Positions 27,489 to 35,838 of a stretch of 64,000 nt of DNA are shown here, in pieces. The notes under the pieces were generated by a model. The model was not told where the DNA came from, did no database searches, and worked only from the letters and a program-made list of their open reading frames with translations. A program made the translations under genes and the position numbers. Position 1 is the first letter of the stretch. The number at the start of each line of letters is the position of its first letter. This stretch comes from Vibrio penaeicida. GTDB taxonomy: Bacteria; Pseudomonadota; Gammaproteobacteria; Enterobacterales; Vibrionaceae. Location of the stretch: assembly GCF_002933855.1 (NCBI RefSeq), contig NZ_BFAQ01000009.1, forward strand, positions 97,986 to 161,985. Reading direction: 5' to 3'.

Positions 27489-28220
27489 TTACTCGTTGTC
27501 CTTATTTTGCATAATAAGTGTTGATTTGAAGATGCTATCAACATGCCCCAATATGGAACGTTCTGCGGCGTCTGGGTCGTGGCTTTTCAGTGATCTTAGA
27601 ATTTGGTGGTGTTCTCGAAGGCTTCTAACCGTCGACTTTTCTTCCGCCAGTGCAGCCGTTCGGTGCTCCAACGCATAGGAATAAACATCGATTGCTATTT
27701 TCGACAACAAAGTATTTCGGCAAGACTGATAGATAATCGTGTGAAATTCTTTATCTGATACTTGGAAGGCGATGTGATCATCTAATACCGTTTCTTGGTA
27801 TTCAATAAGGGAGGACAGTTTCTCGATATCTTCATCTTTAATGTTTATTGCTGCAGAACGCAGAATCGCCGACTCTATTACTTTTCTTGTTTCTACTACG
27901 GTAAAAGCATCATAATTTTGAATATCTTCCACTATATTGTTCGATTGAATTATCTCTGCCGATCCCTTGGTCACAATGCTTTTTCGTCCGCGAGAAACCG
28001 AGATCAACCCACGTTCACTCAGAATGCCCAACGAACCACGTATTGTTTCTCGACTCACATCATACGATTTGGCGAGTTCTCGCTCAGAAGGTAAAGCCTC
28101 TCCTTCTTCAATCATTTTTGACGCAATTAAAGCGCTCAGTTTGTCTGCTATTTGTGACTTAAGCGTAAGCCTAGAGACGTCCGAGCTGTAATTGGGCGTA
28201 TCATTAAAGTCATCGGACAT
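27489..28220 (-). CDS. GntR-family regulator, FadR/FCD subgroup
   Basis: The protein has 243 residues. The N-terminal winged helix is typical (GEALPSERELAKSYDVSRETIRGSLGILSERGLI), and the C-terminal all-helical FCD domain contains metal/ligand-type residues in VVETRKVIESAILRSAA, FHTIIYQSC and LREHHQILRSL. FCD regulators usually repress sugar-acid operons and release DNA on binding the substrate or an intermediate. It is the first gene of the catabolic operon. Three TGGT/ACCA-containing inverted repeats lie upstream of its start, suggesting it controls itself and the whole operon. Confidence 0.9.
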   Translation of the reverse strand: MSDDFNDTPNYSSDVSRLTLKSQIADKLSALIASKMIEEGEALPSERELAKSYDVSRETIRGSLGILSERGLISVSRGRKSIVTKGSAEIIQSNNIVEDIQNYDAFTVVETRKVIESAILRSAAINIKDEDIEKLSSLIEYQETVLDDHIAFQVSDKEFHTIIYQSCRNTLLSKIAIDVYSYALEHRTAALAEEKSTVRSLREHHQILRSLKSHDPDAAERSILGHVDSIFKSTLIMQNKDNE

Positions 28221-28256
28221 AATTTATTGATCCTTCATCGCTTACTACATTTACTA

Positions 28257-28280
28257 TTTTGGTATTTATTCAGTACCAGA
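28257..28280. promoter_or_regulatory. Candidate GntR operator 1
   Basis: TGGTA at 28260-28264 and TACCA at 28274-28278 are separated by nine bases (TTTATTCAG), 37 bp upstream of the gntR start. The inner TTTATTCA is shared with operator 2. Confidence 0.45.
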
Positions 28281-28354
28281 TTTTTTTATTACCATAGTTA
28301 ACGGATGTTTGGATCTTGTGACCAAATCGTTAACTCCATTCAGACTAAACGACA

Positions 28355-28382
28355 AACTGGTCTTTATTCAACCAGACCAGTT
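28355..28382. promoter_or_regulatory. Candidate GntR operator 2 / hairpin
   Basis: AACTGGTCT at 28355-28363 and AGACCAGTT at 28374-28382 form a perfect nine-base inverted repeat. The arms match the half-site style of FadR-subfamily operators. It is followed by TTTTTT on the + strand, so a terminator-like reading is possible, but no + strand gene lies upstream. Confidence 0.5.
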
Positions 28383-28448
28383 CGTTTTTTGCTCACTTTG
28401 TTGATGGAGTTATCAAAAAAAGATGCTTTATTGTCACTTACTCTCATC

Positions 28449-28475
28449 ATTTTGGTCTGGTTTTAATACCAAAAT
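28449..28475. promoter_or_regulatory. Candidate GntR operator 3
   Basis: ATTTTGGT at 28449-28456 and ACCAAAAT at 28468-28475 are perfect inverted arms with an 11-bp spacer. A nested TGGT-N6-ACCA lies at 28458-28471. Confidence 0.45.
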
Positions 28476-28723
28476 AGCAACCAGTTGCACCACTTGATAT
28501 GGTGCTAATCGCATATAAAGTGACTAAATTTCAATATATTCAGATAAGAAATTATGGAAGGGTGAGAGGATATTAGACAATTTTGAAAGGGAATTATTAT
28601 TACTAACTTATTGATATAAAATAATTAATAAAGATAATGACAGTATAGATAATTAGAATTTTGCGTGGTTCTCTCTTGAATACGAGAATTTTTAAACTGG
28701 TATGGTCCACAAGATAAAAAAGA

Positions 28724-28751
28724 AAAACGAGGTGATAATTCACCTCGTTTT
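28724..28751 (-). terminator. Rho-independent terminator of the MipA/OmpV-like gene
   Basis: AAAACGAGGTG at 28724-28734 pairs with CACCTCGTTTT at 28741-28751 around a six-base loop, with a T-rich tract after it on the minus strand. It lies 62 bp after the stop at 28814. Confidence 0.85.
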
Positions 28752-28813
28752 TTAATTTTCAAACATGTTTTTTACGTTTCAGACACGTTTTTATCTTGCC
28801 AACACGAGGTTAT

Positions 28814-30148
28814 CTAAAAATCGTATTGCAGATACACAGTGTTGTAATTACTGCCGCCTTTAATTCGACCGAACTGCGAGGCTTTTTCAAATATTGAAGA
28901 ACGGTGGTGTAAACCATAACCAATCCAAAGATGATCCCATTCAGGTTTTCCAACCATATCACCAACATTGAAGTCGAATGAGATATCCAAATAGTTCATC
29001 AGATTACTCATGTTATCGTATTTACCTTCCAGCTCACTGCTTTCAATGTAGGTAATATTTTGAACATAAGAAATCCCTTCCGCCGCTCCGAATTTCCAAC
29101 GGAATGGCCATTCAAACGTGTAATACGCTTTCACCGCAATGACGTACTCAGGGCTGGCACTTTGGGTAGAACTGTTCCAGTGCCAAGCAGCGCCTGGAGT
29201 TAAGTAAATATCAATGGGGGCACCAAAGAGCTCATCGGTTAAAGGATGACCGTAGAAAAACGAGGTCATCTTGTTGCCGTTTTCATCTGGTTCACCCTTA
29301 AACTTAAATATGTCACCCATATCTGAAGGGGTGGCAAACCCTTGTGCGACACGAAGATACGGGCGCGTGGTTATGTCAGACCGAGAGGCGGTATTCTTGT
29401 CGTTAAAGAAACCGAAACCGACAAAGTACTCCTGACCCCACCGCTCTTTTACTGAGATGTTATCGTAGGCGTTGTCATCAAGCATCGTCGCATAAGCGCT
29501 ACCTAATAAGTACAAGTTAGACGCGACACGATAGCGAGTTTCGAAGCCCACTTTAAACTCAACACCACCGCCAATTTGCTTACCAAAACCGGGGGAACCT
29601 TCTAAACCATTGGCTCCGTAGTAATAGGAGTTATAGCTGTCTGATTTGATTCTTAGCTCTGCGCTGGGTTTGAAATCCCAATTTTCGGTCGAGCTTTTCG
29701 CCGTTGCACGCACATTACCGAACAAGCGTGCGTCATCGTCGCTCATCAGTTCAGCATCAACATACCAATCAGAGTCTTGGAAGAAATGTCGATACTGGAC
29801 ACCCAAATCAAACGAATGACCACCATAACGGTTTTGTTGCGAAGCGGGTAAATCGACAAATCGAAGACGAGAGAACAAATTGATTTGGTAGTCATCCTGC
29901 TTATAAAGGTGTACACCACCTTCTAAGCCATCTAAGTAGGCGCTTTCGCCGTTGTAATAGAAAAGAGGAACAAAAGTTGATACTGAAGTATCTGATTCAC
30001 TGGGAAGATTGTAAACAATGGATGCACTTCGGTAAGCCATCGCTACGCCCCATTCTTGTTCTTTTACTTTTTCTTCTGAAGCTATCGAAGGGAAAGTCAT
30101 CGCACCCAAAAGCAAAACTGTTGGAGTCAGGTGTGTTGAAGCATGCAT
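28814..30148 (-). CDS. Outer-membrane beta-barrel protein, MipA/OmpV-like
   Basis: The ATG at 30148 gives 444 residues starting MHASTHLTPTVLLLGAMTFPSIA, a signal peptide; a TTG six codons upstream overlaps the GAGGTG ribosome site. The mature chain has many amphipathic aromatic strands (YYNGESAYLDGLEGG, YRHFFQDSDWYVDAEL, SYNSYYYG) and ends VYLQYDF with a terminal Phe, the outer-membrane insertion signal. The first half resembles MipA/OmpV barrels. The second half (ending YGLHHRSSIFE...) is longer than a plain MipA protein. Its function is not known. It is separated from the sugar-acid operon by a terminator, so a link to that pathway is only positional. Confidence 0.6.
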   Translation of the reverse strand: MHASTHLTPTVLLLGAMTFPSIASEEKVKEQEWGVAMAYRSASIVYNLPSESDTSVSTFVPLFYYNGESAYLDGLEGGVHLYKQDDYQINLFSRLRFVDLPASQQNRYGGHSFDLGVQYRHFFQDSDWYVDAELMSDDDARLFGNVRATAKSSTENWDFKPSAELRIKSDSYNSYYYGANGLEGSPGFGKQIGGGVEFKVGFETRYRVASNLYLLGSAYATMLDDNAYDNISVKERWGQEYFVGFGFFNDKNTASRSDITTRPYLRVAQGFATPSDMGDIFKFKGEPDENGNKMTSFFYGHPLTDELFGAPIDIYLTPGAAWHWNSSTQSASPEYVIAVKAYYTFEWPFRWKFGAAEGISYVQNITYIESSELEGKYDNMSNLMNYLDISFDFNVGDMVGKPEWDHLWIGYGLHHRSSIFEKASQFGRIKGGSNYNTVYLQYDF

Positions 30149-30352
30149 AGAAGTCGAGCACCTCAATTTATTAAAACATTGAACATTTGTACCTAGGTAA
30201 CCTTAAGATGCTAGATCCAGTGATTATTCACTCTGACTTAGAGCTTTATTGAGTTACTGGCCAACAATCGTAGTAAAATCAGAGAAATTACTTTAAGATT
30301 CACGCAAAATTGCCGCTACACTTAGTAGAGGCGTACAGTATAACGAATCATT

Positions 30353-30700
30353 GTGAAAGTATCTGAATTATTGCAAATATTAAGTAAATTCTCCGATAAC
30401 AGCGATCCACAAGTTGTGACGGGAGAAGAGTGGCTACCAGAACGTTTACTCACAACCAAGCTTGATGACGATCTTCTGTTCTTACATTTCGACCATCAAC
30501 CTGCTGATCAGGGCGGTGACGAAGAAGGGCGCGGTTTTGTCGAGCATGAGATCTCAATGCTACGAGATAAGATTCGTACCATTGTTGAGGAAGAAGGAGA
30601 CTCGAATATGAAAACAGAAGCGTTCCTTGCTCTGTTTCTTATTGGACATGAACGCTCTTCTTCTGAAGTAATCGAAATTCTAGAAGAAGATGTCGATTGA
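30353..30700 (+). CDS. Small acidic protein of unknown function
   Basis: A GTG at 30353 opens 115 codons. The product is strongly acidic (TGEEWLPERL, HQPADQGGDEEGRGFV, EILEEDVD), has no signal peptide and is predicted to be mostly helical after residue 60. I do not recognise a domain. It is divergent from the barrel gene and convergent with the OmpA-domain gene of the pilus locus. The intact frame and codon use like its neighbours support a real gene. Confidence 0.6.
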   Translation: MKVSELLQILSKFSDNSDPQVVTGEEWLPERLLTTKLDDDLLFLHFDHQPADQGGDEEGRGFVEHEISMLRDKIRTIVEEEGDSNMKTEAFLALFLIGHERSSSEVIEILEEDVD

Positions 30701-30744
30701 TGCGTTAGCGGCGCATCTGAAATATTCGAAGCTTAAATTTAACT

Positions 30745-31314
30745 TCAAGTTTGAACTGTTAAGACAACACGGCGGTTGCACCCTTTCACCTTATTCTCTA
30801 TTTGTTGACATATCGGCGCTGTTTCTCCGTAAGCACGCAAATCTACCTGTTTTTCTTTGCCGAAGGTTTTCTTTAAAAAAGTCGCAACGTTTCGAGCGCG
30901 TCGTTGTGATAACCCTCTATTGTATTCTTCCGTGCCGACTTCATCAGCGTGTCCCTCTACAGCAATGGAAACACTGCTATCCAACAAGTTAATGTAATCC
31001 AATAAAATGTGTTTATGTTCGTCACTAAGTTTGTCTTTATCGAAGGCATAATTCAAAACCAATGTCTGGGAAATACGGTCATAAATACATTCTTTACTCA
31101 CTGAAAACTGCTCCTTAACGCTATCTTCACTTACGAACACAGGTTGTTCTGGCTGCGTAATGTGATGAGTAAGTAATTGACCCGATTGCTGCGTGCCCAA
31201 GTGATTATTCGCTAGCACACGAGTTGTTTTTAAATATACATTTTCTTCCGCTAAACAATTCGCTGCGGCTTGCCCTGATAACAGCAAAAGTACGCCAAAC
31301 GCCATTACTCTCAT
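30745..31314 (-). CDS. OmpA-domain protein at the end of the Tad locus
   Basis: The protein has 189 residues with a signal peptide (MAFGVLLLLSGQAAANC). The C-terminal OmpA/MotB peptidoglycan-binding domain shows VEGHADEVGTEEYN, LSQRRARNVATFL and LRAYGETAPIC, with the conserved Asp/Arg pair for diaminopimelate binding. Its start overlaps the tadG-like stop by four bases (ATGA), so it is part of the tad operon. It probably ties the pilus apparatus to the cell wall. Confidence 0.85.
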   Translation of the reverse strand: MRVMAFGVLLLLSGQAAANCLAEENVYLKTTRVLANNHLGTQQSGQLLTHHITQPEQPVFVSEDSVKEQFSVSKECIYDRISQTLVLNYAFDKDKLSDEHKHILLDYINLLDSSVSIAVEGHADEVGTEEYNRGLSQRRARNVATFLKKTFGKEKQVDLRAYGETAPICQQIENKVKGCNRRVVLTVQT

Positions 31315-32669
31315 AGTGAGCCCTCATTTCCTTTCAGTCGCCCTGTTTCTTCATTCAACAGGTTTAAAATATGCTTATAAACATCGCTGCCATTTTTGGC
31401 ATGGAGGACGTTGTCTTCCCCTACACAATCAAAAAATCCGTTAACAGCTTGGTTCATTTCAAAGTCGATACCGATCACCCCAAAAGTGACCGATATAGGC
31501 TCCCCAAAACGGTCTGTCTTGTTTTCTAAATCCGACACCATATTTCTGCAAAGCCCATATTTCGTGAACTCTTTTAGTATCCGTGTTTTTCGCCAGCTGC
31601 CATCTGGGCTATGAATCGCCCAAGGTCTCTGGGTATCCTCACCATCGGATAGAACGATAATGACTTGTTGAGGGTTGTACTCTTCTTGGCTATTCGCGAG
31701 TTCAGCAACACGGAGTAAACCCTGCCAAGAATGAGTAAAGCCGCCCGCTTTAAACGCTTTAAACTCATCGCTGAACCCGCTGTAATCGTCGGTTAGATCG
31801 ATATCGTGGAACAGTCGCCTCGGGCGATAGTTGTGCTGCTCAAGTTCGGGAGAGATAATTAGCGGATTTTTTTTGTCGTTACGATGGACAATTGAATCGT
31901 TCACTCTCTGCAAGACCACGTGTTCGAACACTTCGCGTTTACCATTGATTTTTTGATAGTTGAAGTGGTTGTACCCCACTAAAGCAACGCGGCTTTTGTG
32001 GCTGTTGAATCGGTTGAAGTTTTCAAGATCATCCAGAATCAAATTAATGGTGTTTTTCACCGTTGCGAGTTTACTGCCTCGCCCAGGGCTTGCTGAAAAA
32101 CGTTCATTCATTGATCCGCTAAAATCGACTACAAAATAAATATCTACTGGTTTAGGTAGGTACTTTCGGCTTGTCGAGGCACCAGAAACCTTGAATTTTG
32201 GTTTTAACCCCAAACTGCTGTAGCTGATCCAAGAGTTATGTTCGGTTGTCGCCGTCACCACAAAATCCGCAAAAGGCGAAATCTCGCCAGCGTCTTGCAC
32301 ACACCCTGTGTCGTAGTCGCAGCGCGTATCGACTATCGATATTTCCACCTCACCTTCGTTAAACGGCATGTAATGATTGACGATTCGAGACGCCAGCTCC
32401 GTATCTGGGTCATTATTTCCGGTAGAAGATGAGATTAATCCAAGGCTTGCCACTTCTGCTGCCTCGCTTAGTTTGGCGTGCGCGTGCAACTGTTGCGTGG
32501 TTTGCATTGCCAACGCCAACATGCCAAACATAAACGGTAGACAGCACATAAAAATCAGAAACGCTGCTCCTTTTTGCTTGTTCATCGACCCTCTTTTCAT
32601 TGGGTGCTGATTCTTTGAACACCGATTCTTTGAGCGTTGATTCTTTGAACTAAAGTTCTCTAAAGACAT
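31311..32669 (-). CDS. tadG: TadG-like pilus assembly protein with vWA domain
   Basis: The protein has 452 residues. After a polar repeat-rich N-terminus comes KGAAFLIFMCCLPFMFGMLAL, a TadG/TadE-like membrane segment, then a von Willebrand A domain with an intact metal site DFSGSMNERF (near residue 180) and VLSDGEDTQ. TadG proteins help assemble or anchor Flp pili. The ATG at 32669 is preceded by AGGA, so the repeat-containing N-terminus (residues 2-20) is likely translated. It lies two bases after a pseudopilin gene. Confidence 0.85.
   Translation of the reverse strand: MSLENFSSKNQRSKNRCSKNQHPMKRGSMNKQKGAAFLIFMCCLPFMFGMLALAMQTTQQLHAHAKLSEAAEVASLGLISSSTGNNDPDTELASRIVNHYMPFNEGEVEISIVDTRCDYDTGCVQDAGEISPFADFVVTATTEHNSWISYSSLGLKPKFKVSGASTSRKYLPKPVDIYFVVDFSGSMNERFSASPGRGSKLATVKNTINLILDDLENFNRFNSHKSRVALVGYNHFNYQKINGKREVFEHVVLQRVNDSIVHRNDKKNPLIISPELEQHNYRPRRLFHDIDLTDDYSGFSDEFKAFKAGGFTHSWQGLLRVAELANSQEEYNPQQVIIVLSDGEDTQRPWAIHSPDGSWRKTRILKEFTKYGLCRNMVSDLENKTDRFGEPISVTFGVIGIDFEMNQAVNGFFDCVGEDNVLHAKNGSDVYKHILNLLNEETGRLKGNEGSL
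32606..32665. repeat. 15-bp tandem repeat x4 at the start of the tadG-like gene
   Basis: Three good units (consensus GTTGATTCTTTGAAC on the + strand) and one degenerate unit cover codons 2-21 of the gene. They encode S-K-N-Q-R type pentapeptides ahead of the membrane anchor. Confidence 0.8.
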
Positions 32670-32671
32670 GG

Positions 32672-33238
32672 TTAAATCCTCGCAAACGAAAAGGCAGACG
32701 TAACAACATTGAGCAGCTCACCTTTACTCGCGCCCAATATGTTAAAGGGCGTTTGGTAGCAGAGTGACACTTTGTAGACGGGCAACTTACGGTTTCGAGA
32801 CGTGGTTGGGATAATCTTGTCCACCTCTCTTAGCGGCGTAAAATTGCACCCTGTCACCCACCCCACTTCACGCATCGCGTAAACTTGTCGGTCGGGATAA
32901 ACCACCAGCTCCTCAATTCGAATGCCAAACTTATTTGAGTCAAACTGATTCGACATGCGATTCATCGCCGAAATGCCCACGGCGTAGAGTTCCGCCGCCA
33001 GCAGTTCGCATTCCCCTGCGTACCGACATATATCACCTTCGTCACGGAACAACTCTCGTCGCTCAGACATCACCGACACGAGTGAATACGCAAGCCGATC
33101 CATTTGCCCTTTTTTGGCAGTGGCAACGAGAAAGTTCACCTGCATAACAAAAAAGCCCGTCACAAACACCAACACCAAAGCAAGCTCAATGGTAAAAGCG
33201 CCGCGCTGCACATTTGAATTGGAAGAACATCTAAGCAC
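32672..33238 (-). CDS. tadF: TadE/TadF-like pseudopilin 1
   Basis: The protein has 188 residues. The prepilin-like N-terminus reads QRGAFTIELALVLVFVTGFF, with a Gly before the cleavage site and Glu at +5, then one hydrophobic helix. The rest is a periplasmic domain with several cysteines (GDICRYAGECELL, GWVTGCNF, SLCYQ). TadE/F pseudopilins are processed by the prepilin peptidase and are needed for Flp fibre assembly. It overlaps the next upstream gene by eight bases. Calling it tadF rather than tadE is by gene order. Confidence 0.8.
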   Translation of the reverse strand: MLRCSSNSNVQRGAFTIELALVLVFVTGFFVMQVNFLVATAKKGQMDRLAYSLVSVMSERRELFRDEGDICRYAGECELLAAELYAVGISAMNRMSNQFDSNKFGIRIEELVVYPDRQVYAMREVGWVTGCNFTPLREVDKIIPTTSRNRKLPVYKVSLCYQTPFNILGASKGELLNVVTSAFSFARI

Positions 33239-33773
33239 ACGAACCTCCCTGACCTAACTTAAAGGTGCATCGCTCATATTCCTGAATCGCCATCACTTCA
33301 CGGCGCATTTCAATGGATGGTAGTAGGAAGTTAAAAATAGGGGAATACTCAAACGCAACTTCGTAAAGTGCTAACGCTTTGTTTTGGGGTTCAGCGGATA
33401 CACCTGCACACGATGAAAATTCCCTAACGGAGGTACTGCAACGGACGAGCGTTTGATAGCCATCGATGTAGTGAATACGAGACTGAATCGATTGGCTATC
33501 AATGACCGCGGGAAGAAAAATACCCCCGCTTCGACGAATCGCAGACCGAATGGCTCTGTCATAATTGATCGTGCTAATGGCATCTGCCCTGCCCAATTTT
33601 TTAGTGTCAGATACTGCACGGGTTATGGCGTGATCGGTCACCGCAATGGCGTAAACCATCAAACATAGTTCAAACCATGTCAGCACCATTAAAAGCAAAA
33701 TCGGCAAACCAAAGGCAGCCTCTACACTGATGACCCCTTTTTGTTTCTTAAGTTGTGACGTTCCAATCGACAT
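33231..33773 (-). CDS. tadE: TadE-like pseudopilin 2
   Basis: The protein has 180 residues with a processing motif KQKGVISVEAAFGLPILLL: Gly at -1, Glu at +5 and a long hydrophobic helix. It has the same architecture as the adjacent pseudopilin, with cysteines in the periplasmic part (VRCSTSVREFSSCAG, YERCTF). It lies 12 bp after tadD in one continuous operon. Confidence 0.85.
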   Translation of the reverse strand: MSIGTSQLKKQKGVISVEAAFGLPILLLMVLTWFELCLMVYAIAVTDHAITRAVSDTKKLGRADAISTINYDRAIRSAIRRSGGIFLPAVIDSQSIQSRIHYIDGYQTLVRCSTSVREFSSCAGVSAEPQNKALALYEVAFEYSPIFNFLLPSIEMRREVMAIQEYERCTFKLGQGGSCA

Positions 33774-33785
33774 AATTAAAAATAC

Positions 33786-34973
33786 CTACAGCTCTATGTG
33801 TCGATTTTTCGTGTAATCCACAACAAACGCCCCTTTCACCTTCATTCGGTTTAGGTAGGCCTTAGCCTCTTCAATGGAGCTAAATTCACCAATGCAGTAG
33901 CGTTTCCAAAGGTTATGAGAATACGCGTAAACCGTTCCATAATTCGTACGCAGATAATTCAGGTATTCACTCGAAATCGCTTTATACGTCGCCAGCACTT
34001 GGATCCGGTAAATCGACGGTGCTTTAGGTTTGAGGTTTTGCGGGTTGAATACCATCTTGCTGGCAACAGGCTGATGGTTTCCAGCATGGTCGACCGCCAT
34101 AGCGGCAGTTTGTAGTTGGGTTTGTGGCTTATACACCGCACTTTCCTCCGCATAACGCGATTGATTGACAGGCCGAGTGGTGGCGCTGGTTGAATGAGTT
34201 TGAGTATTGGCGGAAGACGAACGAGCCATTTTTGGCGCAGGTTTTTTTTTCACCGATTTCATTAATTTGGTCAGTTGCGTTCTTGCCTCTTCTTCAGGAT
34301 ATTTTTCTCGAAGCGCATCTAAGGCAATATCTGGTCGGTTCGCATTCACGGATGCCAAGATTAAGTTAGAACGCACTTTTTCATCGTTTGGTTGATCGAG
34401 GTATAAGTCGTACAGCATGGTCATCGCGTCTTCATATTGCCCCTGCATGAGGTTTACGACGGCAATGCTATTTTTCGCCTCTCTATCCGACGCGCCAAGC
34501 TTTCGACTCTGCTCGAAATACTCTATTGCCGCCCCGTATTGCCTTTGCTGGGCTTTGATTTTCCCCATAAGAATGTGATGCTGATATTTATCACCGCCTT
34601 CATCCAGATAACGCTCTAACCATTGTTCACTTTCTGCGAAACCACGCTTCAGGTAAGCAATTTCTGCATTGGCTAGCATCACTTCTGGCTCGTCTTTTTC
34701 AGACTCATCGAATGTATTGAGATAAAGCTCCGCTGAAGACGTATCTTTCAAGTCGATATACACGTTCACCAGCTTGATTTTGTATTCGTCATTTTCCTTA
34801 ATATTGGCTTTGTAAAACTCAACCAATTGCGTTTTGTCGTTGGTTCTCAGCAACAAGTCCTCTTTGGTATCCAACTCACTATTGGTGGACGCGCAGCCAG
34901 TTAAAGCAAGTGAGAGCAATAACGCGCACTTTACGTTGGTCCAAATTTCGATAGCCCGTCTTTCATTAGCCAT
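33786..34973 (-). CDS. tadD: TadD-like TPR protein with SPOR-type C-terminus
   Basis: The protein has 395 residues. A lipoprotein-type signal ends at LALTGCASTNS (lipobox Cys near residue 27). Tetratricopeptide-like helices follow (residues 50-230: AEIAYLKRGFAESEQWLERYL, GAAIEYFEQSRKLGASDREAKNSIAVV). A basic Ser/Thr-rich linker and a C-terminal SPOR-like domain (YRIQVLATYKAISSEYLNYL, KRYCIGEFSSIEEAKAYLNRM) complete it. TadD is an outer-membrane lipoprotein that supports the secretin. The SPOR end may bind septal peptidoglycan and is an addition to the basic TadD plan. It overlaps tadC by eight bases. Confidence 0.85.
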   Translation of the reverse strand: MANERRAIEIWTNVKCALLLSLALTGCASTNSELDTKEDLLLRTNDKTQLVEFYKANIKENDEYKIKLVNVYIDLKDTSSAELYLNTFDESEKDEPEVMLANAEIAYLKRGFAESEQWLERYLDEGGDKYQHHILMGKIKAQQRQYGAAIEYFEQSRKLGASDREAKNSIAVVNLMQGQYEDAMTMLYDLYLDQPNDEKVRSNLILASVNANRPDIALDALREKYPEEEARTQLTKLMKSVKKKPAPKMARSSSANTQTHSTSATTRPVNQSRYAEESAVYKPQTQLQTAAMAVDHAGNHQPVASKMVFNPQNLKPKAPSIYRIQVLATYKAISSEYLNYLRTNYGTVYAYSHNLWKRYCIGEFSSIEEAKAYLNRMKVKGAFVVDYTKNRHIEL

Positions 34974-35838
34974 TTGAAAACATCCTTAAAATTCCAGGGG
35001 CAGCAATCAGAACAACAATGGGAACCATGATGAACGTGATAAGTGGAATGGACATTTTTGCGCCCATTTTCCCTATCTTTTCTTCGAGATCCATCATGTT
35101 GATTTCACGTATATCGGTTGCCAATGTCGCAAGTACTGGTCCGACAGACGAGCCATACTGCAAACTCTGAGTCAGTGTCATGACAAAACTCTGCGCTTCA
35201 GTTGTAGGGACGATGTCATAAAACTCCGCCAACGCCTTTTCCAGCCCCACAACCCTTGCTCGCTCTGTGGTGCGCCTTAACACAAAAGCCAAATTTTCGT
35301 CCACCGTTGCGATTTCGTTACTCAGGAATTCCAACGTAGATTCGATGGTCATGCCGGTGTGAACACAGACGTTCATTAGATCGAGTAAAAATGGCAGCCG
35401 AGAGCTAATGTGCTTCACGTTCTTTTTTGCACGCGCCGCCACATAGGTATCCGGACCAATCAAAAATAGAACTAAAGCCACCCCCGCTATCATGAAGAAT
35501 TCAGCAAAATCGAGGTCCCCAATAAAGAACCCGTAAAGCGTGCTTAAAAACACCAATAGAAACGGAATGAACTTAAACAGGTAGTAACTTTTAGCGACAA
35601 ACTCATTGTAAATCCCTGCGGCAATCAGCTTTTGTCGGTTTTCTTCGTGGTTGAAACTGAATGCTTCCACTATCCGATTCATGATCGCCATTTGCCGTTT
35701 TTCTTCTCTGGTTGAACCGATAATTTGACTGGTATAGAACTTAGCAACCAATGAATCCCACATCTTGATAAGAAACCAAGCGAAAATAAGGGAAGCAGCA
35801 AGCGCAAACGCTAAGAAAATGGTGGTTCGTAGATCCAT
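34966..35838 (-). CDS. tadC: Tad platform protein TadC
   Basis: The protein has 290 residues with a GspF/T2SSF-type domain: an N-terminal membrane helix, LPFLLDLMNVCVHTGMTIE then a QSLQYGSSVGPVLATLATDIRE loop, and two C-terminal membrane helices. With TadB it forms the inner-membrane platform on which the TadA ATPase acts. The start shares one base with the tadB stop. Confidence 0.92.
   Translation of the reverse strand: MDLRTTIFLAFALAASLIFAWFLIKMWDSLVAKFYTSQIIGSTREEKRQMAIMNRIVEAFSFNHEENRQKLIAAGIYNEFVAKSYYLFKFIPFLLVFLSTLYGFFIGDLDFAEFFMIAGVALVLFLIGPDTYVAARAKKNVKHISSRLPFLLDLMNVCVHTGMTIESTLEFLSNEIATVDENLAFVLRRTTERARVVGLEKALAEFYDIVPTTEAQSFVMTLTQSLQYGSSVGPVLATLATDIREINMMDLEEKIGKMGAKMSIPLITFIMVPIVVLIAAPGILRMFSNG

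Larger units (their letters stand above)
28221..28813. other. 593-bp control region of the sugar-acid operon
   Basis: No gene was found. The part near 28257-28505 holds three or four inverted repeats with TGGT...ACCA arms (listed separately), plus GCACCA at 28487-28492 facing TGGTGC at 28500-28505. An extra AAACTGGT half-site is at 28694-28701. The 28510-28720 stretch is AT-rich. The end belongs to the terminator of the convergent-side outer-membrane gene. Confidence 0.6.

Noticed and set aside
28355..28390. Terminator for a + strand transcript
   Set aside because: The hairpin ends in six T residues, but no + strand gene lies upstream and the arms match the neighbouring TGGT/ACCA dyads. An operator is the better reading.
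30690..30992. Open frame on the + strand after the acidic protein gene
   Set aside because: It runs antisense through the OmpA-domain gene, has no ribosome site and encodes a composition unlike real proteins.
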